From positions 1 through 23,910 of the forward strand of contig QFOL01000027.1 in NCBI GenBank assembly GCA_003241215.1: 23,910 nt of DNA, given 5' to 3'. Positions 1 to 7,997 of the stretch are shown one piece after another (the stretch's first letter is position 1; every line of letters begins with the position of its first letter). Both the position numbers and the translations under genes were made by a program. Under the pieces are notes generated by a model. That model did no database searches. It was not told the DNA's origin and saw only the letters and a list, made by a program, of their open reading frames with translations. The stretch is from Agrobacterium fabrum. Lineage in GTDB: Bacteria; Pseudomonadota; Alphaproteobacteria; Rhizobiales; Rhizobiaceae.

Positions 1-894
1 GTTCTCGGCCGCATCATCGCCCGCAATGTCGATGTGGCTGATCTGGTCAAGAAAGGCGATGTCGTGGCGTCAATTGATCCGCTGGCGCTCGAGCTTGCGG
101 TGAAGAGCGCGCAGTCCGATCTTTCCAATACGGAAGCGCAGCTTGCCAATGCGGTCACGACCGAACAGCGCCAGCGCGTCCTGGCTGAAGCCCGCAGCGG
201 CACGGAAGCCGCGCTGGAAGAGGCCGAACAGGCGACACGCACCGCCAATGCCGCCGTCGCCAAGGCCCGCGCCAATCTCGACAAGGCCGAGGAGCAGCTT
301 GGTTATGCGCAGCTCCATGCGGAATTTGACGGCGTGGTGACTGCCACGTCAGGCGAAATCGGCCAGGTCGTCTCGGCCGGCCAGACGGTGGTGACCATCG
401 CCCGGCCGGAAGTGCGCGACGTGGTGGTCGATGTTCCGCAATTTGCGGCGCAGCGGCTGGAGATCGGCTCCGCCTTCGAGATCGCCCTGCAGCTCGATCC
501 GAAAATCCGCACCACCGGCGTTGTGCGCGAGATCGCCCCGGAAGCTGAAACGGCGACGCGTACCCGCCGCACGAAAATCAGCCTGCAGGATGCGCCGCCG
601 ACATTCCGGCTGGGTTCCGTCGTCACGGCCTCGGTGCTTGCCGCATCCGAACCGCAAATCATGCTGCCTTCATCCGCCCTTTTGAAAACCGACAATGGCT
701 GGGGTGTCTGGATCGTCAATGTCGATACGGCAACGGTGACGTTGCGCCCGGTCACGATAGAAGGTGAGCCGACCGAGGGCGGCAGCGTGCGCATCACCGG
801 CGGCGTCAAGCCCGGCGAGCGTGTCGCCAGCGCCGGCGTTCACAAGCTCAAGGATGGACAGGCCATCAGGATCGATCAGGAGGTCCGTCAGTGA
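1..894 (+). CDS. RND efflux periplasmic adaptor (HlyD/AcrA family), 5'-truncated by the window edge
   Basis: The frame is open from base 1, so the true start, signal peptide and first part of the protein lie outside the window; 297 codons are visible. The product should be the periplasmic adaptor that links an inner-membrane RND pump to an outer-membrane channel. The visible part begins in the first half of the lipoyl/barrel-sandwich domain (VKKGDVVASID), runs through an Ala/Glu-rich coiled-coil hairpin, returns to the second lipoyl half (FDGVVTATSGEIGQVVSAGQ), and ends with beta-barrel and membrane-proximal domains. This is the usual order for the family. The stop overlaps the start of the pump gene by 4 bp (GTGA), so the two are translationally coupled. 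No regulator or outer-membrane factor gene is visible, and the substrate cannot be told. Confidence 0.93.
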   Translation, partial: VLGRIIARNVDVADLVKKGDVVASIDPLALELAVKSAQSDLSNTEAQLANAVTTEQRQRVLAEARSGTEAALEEAEQATRTANAAVAKARANLDKAEEQLGYAQLHAEFDGVVTATSGEIGQVVSAGQTVVTIARPEVRDVVVDVPQFAAQRLEIGSAFEIALQLDPKIRTTGVVREIAPEAETATRTRRTKISLQDAPPTFRLGSVVTASVLAASEPQIMLPSSALLKTDNGWGVWIVNVDTATVTLRPVTIEGEPTEGGSVRITGGVKPGERVASAGVHKLKDGQAIRIDQEVRQ

Positions 895-3800
895 AGAAAT
901 TCAACCTTTCCGACTGGGCGCTCGAACACCGTTCGCTTGTCTGGTACTTCATGCTGGTCTTCGTTCTTGCCGGCGTTTTTTCCTATCTCAACCTTGGTCG
1001 TGAGGAAGATCCGAATTTCACCATCAAGACGATGGTGATCAGCGCGCAATGGCCCGGCGCTTCGGCGGAGGAAGTGGCCCGGCAGGTGACCGACAGGATC
1101 GAGAAGAAGCTCGAGGAGCTCGACAATCTCGACCATCTGCGCAGCCAGACGGTGGCCGGCCGCACGACAATCTTCGTGGAACTGGTGCCGGAAACCAAGG
1201 CGCGCAACGTCGAGCCGACCTGGGTGCGGGTGCGCAACATGATCGGCGACATCAAGGGCGAGTTTCCCTCCGGCGTCGTCGGCCCCTTCTTTAATGACCG
1301 TTTCGGCGATGTCTATGGCAATATCTACGCCTTCACCAGCGACGGTCTCAGCCAGCGGCAATTGCGCGATCTGGTGGAAGACGCCCGCGCAAAGGTGCTG
1401 ACTGTCGACAATATCGGCAAGGTCGATGTCATCGGCGCGCAGGACGAGACGATCTATCTGGAGTTTTCCACGCGGCAGATCGCGGCGCTCGGCATCGACC
1501 AGCAGTCGATCATCAAGACCCTGCAATCCCAGAACGCCGTCACGCAGTCCGGTTTCGTCAATGCCGGGCCCGAGCGTGTGGCGCTGCGCGTCAGCGGCCA
1601 GTTCACCTCGGAAGACAGCCTGCGGTCCATCAATCTGCGGGTCAACAACCGGTTCTTCCCGCTGACGGAAGTGGCGACGATCCGGCGCGGTTATGTCGAT
1701 CCGCCGTCCTCGCTGTTCCGTTTTAACGGCCAGCCGGCCATTGGCCTTGCGATCGGCATGAAAACCGGCGCTAACCTGCTGCATTTCGGCGAGGCGCTGG
1801 ATGCGGAGATGAAGCGCGTGGTGGCGGATCTGCCCGTTGGTGTCGATGTGCACCGCGTGTCCGATCAGCCGGCCGTGGTCGATGAGGCGGTCTCCGGCTT
1901 CACCTCGGCGCTGTTCGAGGCCATCGCCATCGTTCTCGTCATCAGCTTCATCAGCCTTGGCCTCAGGGCCGGCATGGTGGTCGCCGTCTCAATCCCGCTC
2001 GTGCTGGCGATCACCTTCGTCTACATGGAATATACCGGCATCTCGCTGCAGCGCATCTCTCTGGGCGCCCTCATCATCGCGCTCGGGCTCCTGGTCGACG
2101 ATGCGATGATCGCCGTCGAGATGATGGTCGCGCGGCTTGAGGTCGGTGACGATCTCAGGAAAGCGGCGACCTATGTTTACACCTCGACCGCTTTCCCGAT
2201 GCTGACCGGTACGCTGGTCACCGTCGCCGGTTTTATTCCGGTCGGTCTCAACAACAGCGCGGCGGGTGAATTCACCTTCACGCTTTTTGTGGTGATCGCC
2301 GTTTCGCTGATCGTGTCATGGATCGTCGCGGTCCTGTTCACGCCGTTGCTCGGTGTGACGATCCTGCCGAAGACGATGAAATCGCACCACGAGAAAAAGG
2401 GCCGGTTTGCCTCCGCCTTTTCGTGGCTTCTCGGCCGGGCGCTGCGCTGGCGCTGGGTGACGATTATCCTCACCATTGCACTGTTCGGCCTTTCCGTCGG
2501 CGGCATGAGACTTGTGCAGCAGCAGTTCTTCCCGTCATCCGACCGCGTGGAGCTGATCGTTGACTGGAACCTGCCGCAGAACAGTTCCATTGCCGAAACC
2601 AACCGGCAGATGGCGCAGTTCGAGCAGGAGATGCTCGCCAAGAATCCGGATATCGACCACTGGACAACCTATGTCGGCGAAGGCGCGCCGCGTTTCATCC
2701 TGTCCTTCGACGTGCAGACGCCTGACGTCACCTTCGGCCAGACGGTCATCGTGACCAAGGGGCTGGACGTGCGCGACAAGGTGCGCGCCGAGTTGCAGGA
2801 CTATCTGAACAAAACATTCATCGGCACCGACGCCTTCGTGAAACTGCTCGATATCGGTCCGCCGGTCGGAAAACCGGTACAATATCGCCTGAGCGGTCCT
2901 GACATTCAGAAGGTGCGTGAACTCGGGCAGCAATTGTCGGGCATCGTCGGCGAACACCGGCTGCTGTCCAACCTGGTCATGGACTGGAACGAGCCGACAC
3001 GGGTGGTCAAGGTCGATGTCATCCAGGACAAGGCCCGCCAGCTCGGCGTCTCGTCGGAAGACATCGCCAATGCCATGAACAGCATTGTCGAAGGATCCAC
3101 CGTCACCCAGGTGAGGGACGATATCTACCTCGTCAACGTGGTGGCGCGGGCGCAGCTTTCGGAGCGCGGCTCCATCGAGACCTTGCAAAACCTGCAATTG
3201 CCGGCGACAAACGGCAAGGCCGTACCGCTCTCGGCGATTGCCAATTTCCGCTACGAGCTGGAGCAGCCGACCATCTGGCGTCGTGACAGGATTCCGACGG
3301 TCACCGTCAAGGCTGCCATTATCGGCCCGACCCAGCCGGCCACGATCGTGGAGCAGCTGAAGCCGAAACTGGAGGCTTTCGAGAAGACGCTTCCCGTCGG
3401 TTACAGGTTGGAGGTCGGCGGTTCCGTGGAGTCCAGCGCGGATTCCCAGGCTCCGATCGTCGCCGTGGTGCCCATGATGCTGTTTGCGATGGCGACGATC
3501 CTGATGGTTCAGCTGCAAAGCTTCAGCCGGCTCTTCCTGGTCTTCGCCGTCGCGCCCACTGCCTTGATAGGCGTCGTGGTGGCGTTGCTCTTCTCCAATG
3601 CGCCGATGGGCTTTGTCGCCATTCTCGGCGTGCTGGCGCTGATCGGCATCCTGATCCGCAACTCGGTCATCCTCGTCGTGCAGATCGAGCATCTGAGAAG
3701 CGAAGGGGTCTCGGCATGGCGTGCCGTCATCGAGGCGACCGAGCACCGCATGCGGCCGATCATGCTGACGGCGGCGGCGGCCACGCTTGCCCTCATCCCC

Positions 3801-3962
3801 ATCTCCCGGGAAATCTTCTGGGGTCCAATGGCCTATGCGATGATGGGTGGCATCGTGGTTGGCACGGCGCTTACCCTGCTTTTCCTGCCGGCGCTCTATG
3901 TCGCGTGGTTCCGCATTCCGCGTGAGGATGACAAGCCGGAGGTAGCGGAAATCAAGGCGTAA
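891..3962 (+). CDS. RND family efflux pump, inner-membrane permease (AcrB-like)
   Basis: A proton-driven tripartite efflux pump subunit of 1023 residues, the usual length for AcrB-type (HAE/RND) transporters. It starts at GTG with AGGAGG at 878-883, and overlaps the adaptor gene by 4 bp. The expected plan is present: TM1 near residues 15-32, a large periplasmic loop, TM2-6 around 335-490, a second periplasmic loop, and TM8-12 at about 860-1005. The TM4 proton-relay pair is D403-D404 in LGLLVDDAMIAVE. In the TM10 segment the position matching AcrB Lys940 is arginine (R923 in GILIRNSVILVVQ). The N-terminus resembles the branch of RND pumps that includes TriC-like proteins rather than AcrB itself, but this comes from memory of motifs. 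The drug or solvent substrate is unknown. A perfect hairpin follows the stop. Confidence 0.95.
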   Translation: MKKFNLSDWALEHRSLVWYFMLVFVLAGVFSYLNLGREEDPNFTIKTMVISAQWPGASAEEVARQVTDRIEKKLEELDNLDHLRSQTVAGRTTIFVELVPETKARNVEPTWVRVRNMIGDIKGEFPSGVVGPFFNDRFGDVYGNIYAFTSDGLSQRQLRDLVEDARAKVLTVDNIGKVDVIGAQDETIYLEFSTRQIAALGIDQQSIIKTLQSQNAVTQSGFVNAGPERVALRVSGQFTSEDSLRSINLRVNNRFFPLTEVATIRRGYVDPPSSLFRFNGQPAIGLAIGMKTGANLLHFGEALDAEMKRVVADLPVGVDVHRVSDQPAVVDEAVSGFTSALFEAIAIVLVISFISLGLRAGMVVAVSIPLVLAITFVYMEYTGISLQRISLGALIIALGLLVDDAMIAVEMMVARLEVGDDLRKAATYVYTSTAFPMLTGTLVTVAGFIPVGLNNSAAGEFTFTLFVVIAVSLIVSWIVAVLFTPLLGVTILPKTMKSHHEKKGRFASAFSWLLGRALRWRWVTIILTIALFGLSVGGMRLVQQQFFPSSDRVELIVDWNLPQNSSIAETNRQMAQFEQEMLAKNPDIDHWTTYVGEGAPRFILSFDVQTPDVTFGQTVIVTKGLDVRDKVRAELQDYLNKTFIGTDAFVKLLDIGPPVGKPVQYRLSGPDIQKVRELGQQLSGIVGEHRLLSNLVMDWNEPTRVVKVDVIQDKARQLGVSSEDIANAMNSIVEGSTVTQVRDDIYLVNVVARAQLSERGSIETLQNLQLPATNGKAVPLSAIANFRYELEQPTIWRRDRIPTVTVKAAIIGPTQPATIVEQLKPKLEAFEKTLPVGYRLEVGGSVESSADSQAPIVAVVPMMLFAMATILMVQLQSFSRLFLVFAVAPTALIGVVVALLFSNAPMGFVAILGVLALIGILIRNSVILVVQIEHLRSEGVSAWRAVIEATEHRMRPIMLTAAAATLALIPISREIFWGPMAYAMMGGIVVGTALTLLFLPALYVAWFRIPREDDKPEVAEIKA

Positions 3963-3972
3963 TATCTGACGC

Positions 3973-4007
3973 GGGGCGAGGGTGCGGTGATACCGCACCC
4001 TCGCCCC
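3973..4007 (+). terminator. Hairpin after the RND operon, probable terminator
   Basis: A perfect 16-bp inverted repeat lies 11 bp after the pump stop codon: GGGGCGAGGGTGCGGT (3973-3988), loop GAT, and its exact reverse complement at 3992-4007. It is followed by A-rich rather than T-rich DNA (AACAAAAATATCC), so it lacks the classical U-tract. The position at the end of the operon and the stem strength argue for termination or 3'-end protection. Confidence 0.6.
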
Positions 4008-4160
4008 AACAAAAATATCCGCCGTCGTTGTTCCCATGGGCAGGATAATGTTAGGAAGGTCGGCTTGGCCGCGAGAGCGGCGGCCGTCCTTTTGCGTTTG
4101 GACGGTTGTCTGGTTTTGCGTTGATATTGCGAACATATTGAGAATGCGGAGGGTTTAAAG

Positions 4161-4877
4161 ATGGGCGGGTTGTCGGATTGGCTAGCAGATGCGCAGCCGA
4201 TCAATCGCAAGAATGCCGCAGAAGCGGTGTTCGATGATATCCGTTCCGCTATCACCTCGGGGCAGCTTGCGGTCGGCACCCGGCTGCCTTCCGAAGCCGA
4301 TCTGGCAGCACGATACGGCGTCAGCCGGCCGATCATTCGCGAAGCGCTGCGGTCGCTCCAGACCCTGGGGCTGACGCAGACCCGCACCGGAAGCGGCACC
4401 TATGTGATGACGCCGACGCCGCCTTCCGAATTGAATTACGGCGCCTATTCCGCCCGCGATCTGATCGAGGCCCGCCCTTTCATCGAGGTGCCGGCGGCCG
4501 GTTGGGCGGCGTTGAGGCGCACCGATGCGCAGCTGGAAATCCTGCTTGATCTCTGCGACCGGATGGAAGCCGAAGAAAGGCCGCATCCCTGGGTGCTGCT
4601 GGATGGGCAATTCCATTGCGCCATTGCGGAAGCTTCTGCCAACAGGCTGTTCGCCAAGGTGGTGGCCGACGCCCGCGAGGCCTTATCCCAGCAATCCGAG
4701 ATGGTGAACCTGATGGCTGGCCGCCGTGTCGCCTCGAATTTCGAGCACCGCCGGATCGTAGAGGCGATCCGGCGGTGCTCGGCACCCGAGGCGCGCGAGG
4801 CGATGGAGCTTCACCTTGGGCAGGTGAAGCAGGTGGTGACGACAATCATTGGCGAAGATCGGCTTCGCCAGCCGTGA
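4161..4877 (+). CDS. GntR-family transcriptional regulator, FCD (FadR-like) subfamily
   Basis: A 238-residue DNA-binding regulator. The ATG is preceded by GGAGGG at 4148-4153. The N-terminal winged helix-turn-helix spans about residues 17-84, with the GntR signature RLPSEADLAARYGVSRPIIR followed by EALRSLQTLGL. The C-terminal all-helical FCD domain (about 97-225) keeps the likely metal/effector residues of the family: D148 and H152 (LDGQFHCAI), H196 (NFEHRRIVEAI) and H218 (MELHLGQV). FCD regulators typically bind organic or amino-acid carboxylates. The gene converges on aspA and overlaps its 3' end by 32 bp, so control of the neighbouring aspA and ansP-asparaginase genes is a reasonable inference. 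It could play the part of AnsR in the rhizobial ans system, but I do not assign that symbol. Confidence 0.93.
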   Translation: MGGLSDWLADAQPINRKNAAEAVFDDIRSAITSGQLAVGTRLPSEADLAARYGVSRPIIREALRSLQTLGLTQTRTGSGTYVMTPTPPSELNYGAYSARDLIEARPFIEVPAAGWAALRRTDAQLEILLDLCDRMEAEERPHPWVLLDGQFHCAIAEASANRLFAKVVADAREALSQQSEMVNLMAGRRVASNFEHRRIVEAIRRCSAPEAREAMELHLGQVKQVVTTIIGEDRLRQP

Positions 4878-6273
4878 CGGCGGGCAGGTTCGCCAGGTGC
4901 CGCGGGCTCAGCGCCTGCTGCAATTGCGCGTCTGTCAGATAACCGCGTTCCAGAACCACCTGCGGCACGGTGCGGCCGCTGGCAAGCGCCTCCTTTGCCA
5001 CTTCCGTCGCCGCATAATAACCGATCAGCGGGTTGAGCGCGGTGGCGAGACCGATGGACTCTTCCACGCGCTGCGCCATGATCGCCGGATTGGCGACGAT
5101 GCCGTCGACGCAGCGTTCCGCCAGCGTGCGGCAGGCGGCGCTGAGCTGGCTGATGCTCTGTGAAAGTGCGCGCACGATGATCGGCTCGAAGGCATTGAGC
5201 TGCAGCTGCCCGGCTTCCGCCGCCATGGTGATGGTGATGTCGTTGCCGATCACCGCATAAGCCACCTGATTGACCACTTCGGGAATGACCGGATTGATCT
5301 TGCCCGGCATGATGCTGGAACCCGCCTGAACGGAGGGCAGGGTGATTTCGCCGATCCCGGCGCGCGGGCCGGAAGAGAGCAGGCGAAGATCGTTGCAGGT
5401 CTTCGACAGCTTCACGGCAACGCGTTTCAGCACGCCGGAGAGATGCACGAAGGCGCCGGGGTCCTGCGTTGCCTCGATCAGGTCGGCGGCCGTCACCAGC
5501 GGTCGTCCGGTCAGCTGCGCCAGGTGCTGGCAGGCCAGCTCGGCATAACCGCGCGGCGCATTCAGCCCGGTGCCGATGGCGGTGGCGCCGAGGTTGATCT
5601 CGTGCAGCAATGCCGCGGATTCGATCAGGCGAGCCTGATCTTCACCGAGCATTACCACGAAAGTGCGGAATTCCTGGCCGAGCGTCATCGGTACGGCGTC
5701 CTGCAATTGCGTGCGGCCGATCTTGATGAAGCCGGCAAACTCCTGCGCCTTGCGGTCGAAAGCGTCCTTCAATAGGCCCATGGAAGCCGCCAGATCGTCG
5801 ATGGCCTCTATCAGCCCGACATTGATCGCCGTCGGATAGGCGTCGTTGGTCGACTGGCTGAGATTAACGTGGTCATTGGGGTGAAGTCGGGCATAATCGC
5901 CCTTGTCGTGGCCAAGCAGTTCCAACGCGCGGTTGGCGATGACCTCATTGGCGTTCATGTTGGTGGAAGTGCCGGCGCCGCCCTGGATTTCATCCACCAC
6001 GAACTGCTCATGCAGTGCGCCGGCGCGGATTTCGCGGCAGGCCGCGGCGATGGCTTCCATGCGTTCGGCGTCGAGCAAGCCGAGCTCATGATTTGCGCGT
6101 GCCGCCGCCTCCTTCACATAGGCCAGTCCCCTGACGAGATAGGGGTTGTGGCCAATGGTCACCCCGGTGATCTTGAAGTTCTCCACCGCGCGTGCCGTAT
6201 GCACGCCCCAATAGACATCCGCCGGAATTTCCTTGGTCCCGAGCAAATCATGCTCCCTGCGCGTCACGCTCAC
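4846..6273 (-). CDS. aspA: Aspartate ammonia-lyase (aspartase)
   Basis: Converts L-aspartate to fumarate and ammonia; a homotetramer in the cytoplasm and member of the aspartase/fumarase superfamily. With the start chosen here it has 475 residues, against 478 in E. coli AspA. Family signatures visible are GTSTNMNANEV (about 101-111), GRTQLQDAVP (186-195) and the flexible catalytic loop GSSIMPGKINP (318-328). The Gln in GRTQLQD separates aspartase from fumarase C, which carries GRTHxQD. An in-frame ATG exists at 6285, but the GGAGG at 6283-6279 overlaps that ATG and sits 5 nt before the GTG at 6273, so I prefer the GTG. The gene is divergent from ansP and shares its control region. Its last 32 bp overlap the convergent GntR gene. 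In rhizobial literature the equivalent gene is called ansB. Confidence 0.95.
   Translation of the reverse strand: MSVTRREHDLLGTKEIPADVYWGVHTARAVENFKITGVTIGHNPYLVRGLAYVKEAAARANHELGLLDAERMEAIAAACREIRAGALHEQFVVDEIQGGAGTSTNMNANEVIANRALELLGHDKGDYARLHPNDHVNLSQSTNDAYPTAINVGLIEAIDDLAASMGLLKDAFDRKAQEFAGFIKIGRTQLQDAVPMTLGQEFRTFVVMLGEDQARLIESAALLHEINLGATAIGTGLNAPRGYAELACQHLAQLTGRPLVTAADLIEATQDPGAFVHLSGVLKRVAVKLSKTCNDLRLLSSGPRAGIGEITLPSVQAGSSIMPGKINPVIPEVVNQVAYAVIGNDITITMAAEAGQLQLNAFEPIIVRALSQSISQLSAACRTLAERCVDGIVANPAIMAQRVEESIGLATALNPLIGYYAATEVAKEALASGRTVPQVVLERGYLTDAQLQQALSPRHLANLPAVTAGEADLRQ
4850..4870. terminator. Weak dyad in the overlapping 3' ends of the GntR gene and aspA
   Basis: TGGCGAAG (4850-4857), spacer ATCGG, and CTTCGCCA (4863-4870) form an 8-bp inverted repeat inside the final codons of both convergent genes. 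There is no T-tract on either side. It may act as a two-way transcription end or may be a by-product of coding constraint. Confidence 0.25.
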
Positions 6274-6306
6274 TTCTTCCTCCAATGGCTTTTTAAGCGT
6301 TGCTAT

Positions 6307-6329
6307 ATCTGTAAAGCTGTCTTACAGAT
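6307..6329 (-). promoter_or_regulatory. Operator-like dyad 1, upstream of aspA
   Basis: ATCTGTAA (6307-6314), a 7-nt spacer and TTACAGAT (6322-6329) form a perfect 8-bp-arm dyad. It lies 33 bp upstream of the preferred aspA GTG. Read on the minus strand it matches dyad 2 (6418-6440) at 18 of 23 positions, including the asymmetric core CAGCTTTACAG. A regulator site is inferred, with the nearby GntR protein the first candidate. The 7-nt spacer is longer than in typical FadR-type sites, so another regulator is possible. Confidence 0.6.
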
Positions 6330-6379
6330 TTTTTGACCTTAATTGGGGTGGAGGAGAAGGTCAATCATATCAAATACGC

Positions 6380-6408
6380 TTGACGAACGGCATTATCTGC
6401 CATTATGA
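6380..6408 (+). promoter_or_regulatory. Candidate sigma70 promoter for ansP-asparaginase
   Basis: TTGACG (6380-6385), a 17-nt spacer and TTATGA (6403-6408) match vegetative promoter elements at ideal spacing. This puts transcription initiation near 6415, just before dyad 2 at 6418-6440, where a bound repressor would block the polymerase. An ATCTG half-site lies in the spacer at 6395-6399. Confidence 0.5.
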
Positions 6409-6417
6409 GGGGGCAAA

Positions 6418-6440
6418 ATCTGTCATGCAGCTTTACAGCG
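6418..6440 (+). promoter_or_regulatory. Operator-like dyad 2, upstream of ansP
   Basis: ATCTGTCA (6418-6425), a 7-nt spacer and TTACAGCG (6433-6440) make an imperfect dyad with the same 8-7-8 layout as dyad 1. It shares the core CAGCTTTACAG, here on the plus strand. It begins a few bases after the predicted transcription start, about 105 bp before the ansP ATG. The centres of the two dyads are 111 bp apart. A separate 12-bp perfect palindrome, AGCATGCATGCT, follows at 6445-6456. Confidence 0.55.
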
Positions 6441-6545
6441 CATGAGCATGCATGCTGGCCATATTCCAGCGCGGACTGTGCCAGTTTCATTTTCATTTCC
6501 GGCTTATCGCCGACTGCAAGCACTTTATCGGGAGGATAAATATCC

Positions 6546-7997
6546 ATGCATTCTGGGAAAACGGCATCCGCCGAACGCGAGGTCTTCATCGAAGAGGATC
6601 TCGGTTACCACAAGGCTCTCAAGCCGCGCCAGATTCAGATGATCGCCATTGGCGGCGCCATCGGCACCGGGCTTTTCCTCGGTGCAGGCGGGCGTCTGGC
6701 GCAGGCAGGCCCGGCGCTGGTCTTCGTTTATGCGCTTTGCGGCTTTTTCGCGTTTCTGGTGTTGCGGGCGCTTGGCGAGCTGATCATGCATCGTCCGAGC
6801 TCCGGTTCTTTCGTCTCCTACGCCCGCGAATTCTACGGCGAGAAGCTGGCCTTCGCGGCTGGCTGGATGTACTGGCTGAACTGGGCCATGACCTCGGTGG
6901 CGGATGTGACCGCCGTCGCACTCTACATGAACTTCTTCAAGCAATATGTTCCGTGGCTGGCGGGCATCGACCAGTGGGTTTTTGCTATGACGGCCCTTCT
7001 GGTCGTACTGGCGATGAACATGCTGTCGGTGAAGGTGTTCGGCGAACTTGAATTCTGGTTCAGCCTGATCAAGGTGCTGGCGCTTGCGATCTTCCTTGTC
7101 GTCGGCATTTATTTCGTCATTTTCGGCACCCCCATTGAAGGCCACATCACCGGCTTCAGCATCATCACCGACAATGGCGGTTTCTTCCCGAATGGCATTT
7201 TGCCAGCCTTCGTCATCATACAGGGTGTCGTCTTCGCTTATGCCTCGATCGAGCTGATCGGCACGGCGGCAGGCGAGACGGAAGACCCGCGCAAGGTCAT
7301 GCCGCGCGCCATCCGTGCCGTGGTCCTGCGCCTCGTGGTGTTTTATGTCGGTTCGGTGCTGCTGTTTTCGCTGCTTCTGCCCTATACCGCCTACAAGGCT
7401 GGCGAGAGCCCCTTCGTGACCTTCTTCGGTTCGATCGGCGTCCAGGGCGCTGACGTGATCATGAATCTCGTCGTCTTGACCGCCGTGTTGTCCTCGCTGA
7501 ATGCGGGCCTCTATTCCACCGGCCGCATCCTGCATTCGATGGCGGTTTCCGGCTCGGCGCCGGCAGCACTTGCGAAGATGAACAAGAATGGCGTGCCCTA
7601 TGGCGGCATTGCGGTCACGGCCGTCGTCACCGTTCTCGGTGTGGCGCTGAATGCCGTCGTTCCCTCCTCCGCCTTCGAGATCGCCCTCAACCTGTCGGCG
7701 CTCGGCATCATCTGCGCATGGGCGGTCATCGTCCTGTGCCAGCTGAAACTCTGGCAGCTCTCCCGCCGCGGTGAGCTTGTGCGTCCGGATTTCCGCATGT
7801 TCGGTGCGCCCTATACCGGCATTCTCACGCTCATCTTCCTGTTCGGCGTATTGGTGCTGATGGCCTTCGACTATCCTGTGGGCTCCTGGACCATCGCCTC
7901 GCTGCTGGTCATCATCCCGGCGCTCGTCATCGGCTGGTATCTGCTGCGCGACCGCATCTATCGTCTGGCTGCCGAGCGTGCGGGAGCATCGCAGTGA
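6546..7997 (+). CDS. ansP: L-asparagine permease, amino acid-polyamine-organocation (APC) family
   Basis: An inner-membrane amino-acid:proton symporter of 483 residues and about 12 transmembrane helices. The TM1 signature is [21 protein letters not shown]. Segments such as [42 protein letters not shown] and [15 protein letters not shown] closely resemble E. coli AnsP along its whole length, so asparagine is the likely substrate rather than another APC cargo. The ATG is preceded by GGAGG at 6531-6535. The stop overlaps the downstream asparaginase start by 4 bp, giving a transport-plus-hydrolysis operon. The promoter at 6380-6408 and dyad 2 lie upstream. A close amino-acid permease with a broader range cannot be excluded. 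Confidence 0.93.
   Translation: MHSGKTASAEREVFIEEDLGYHKALKPRQIQMIAIGGAIGTGLFLGAGGRLAQAGPALVFVYALCGFFAFLVLRALGELIMHRPSSGSFVSYAREFYGEKLAFAAGWMYWLNWAMTSVADVTAVALYMNFFKQYVPWLAGIDQWVFAMTALLVVLAMNMLSVKVFGELEFWFSLIKVLALAIFLVVGIYFVIFGTPIEGHITGFSIITDNGGFFPNGILPAFVIIQGVVFAYASIELIGTAAGETEDPRKVMPRAIRAVVLRLVVFYVGSVLLFSLLLPYTAYKAGESPFVTFFGSIGVQGADVIMNLVVLTAVLSSLNAGLYSTGRILHSMAVSGSAPAALAKMNKNGVPYGGIAVTAVVTVLGVALNAVVPSSAFEIALNLSALGIICAWAVIVLCQLKLWQLSRRGELVRPDFRMFGAPYTGILTLIFLFGVLVLMAFDYPVGSWTIASLLVIIPALVIGWYLLRDRIYRLAAERAGASQ

Noticed and set aside
4090..4122. Direct repeat TTTTGCGTT (4090-4098 and 4114-4122) upstream of the GntR gene, considered as an autoregulatory site.
   Set aside because: Only 9 bp, not palindromic, and unlike the aspA/ansP dyads; could be chance in a short AT-richer stretch.
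2535..4136. A 533-codon minus-strand frame opposite the RND pump and its terminator.
   Set aside because: Low-complexity shadow composition, no family resemblance, and it crosses the hairpin and the intergenic region with no sign of a start site.
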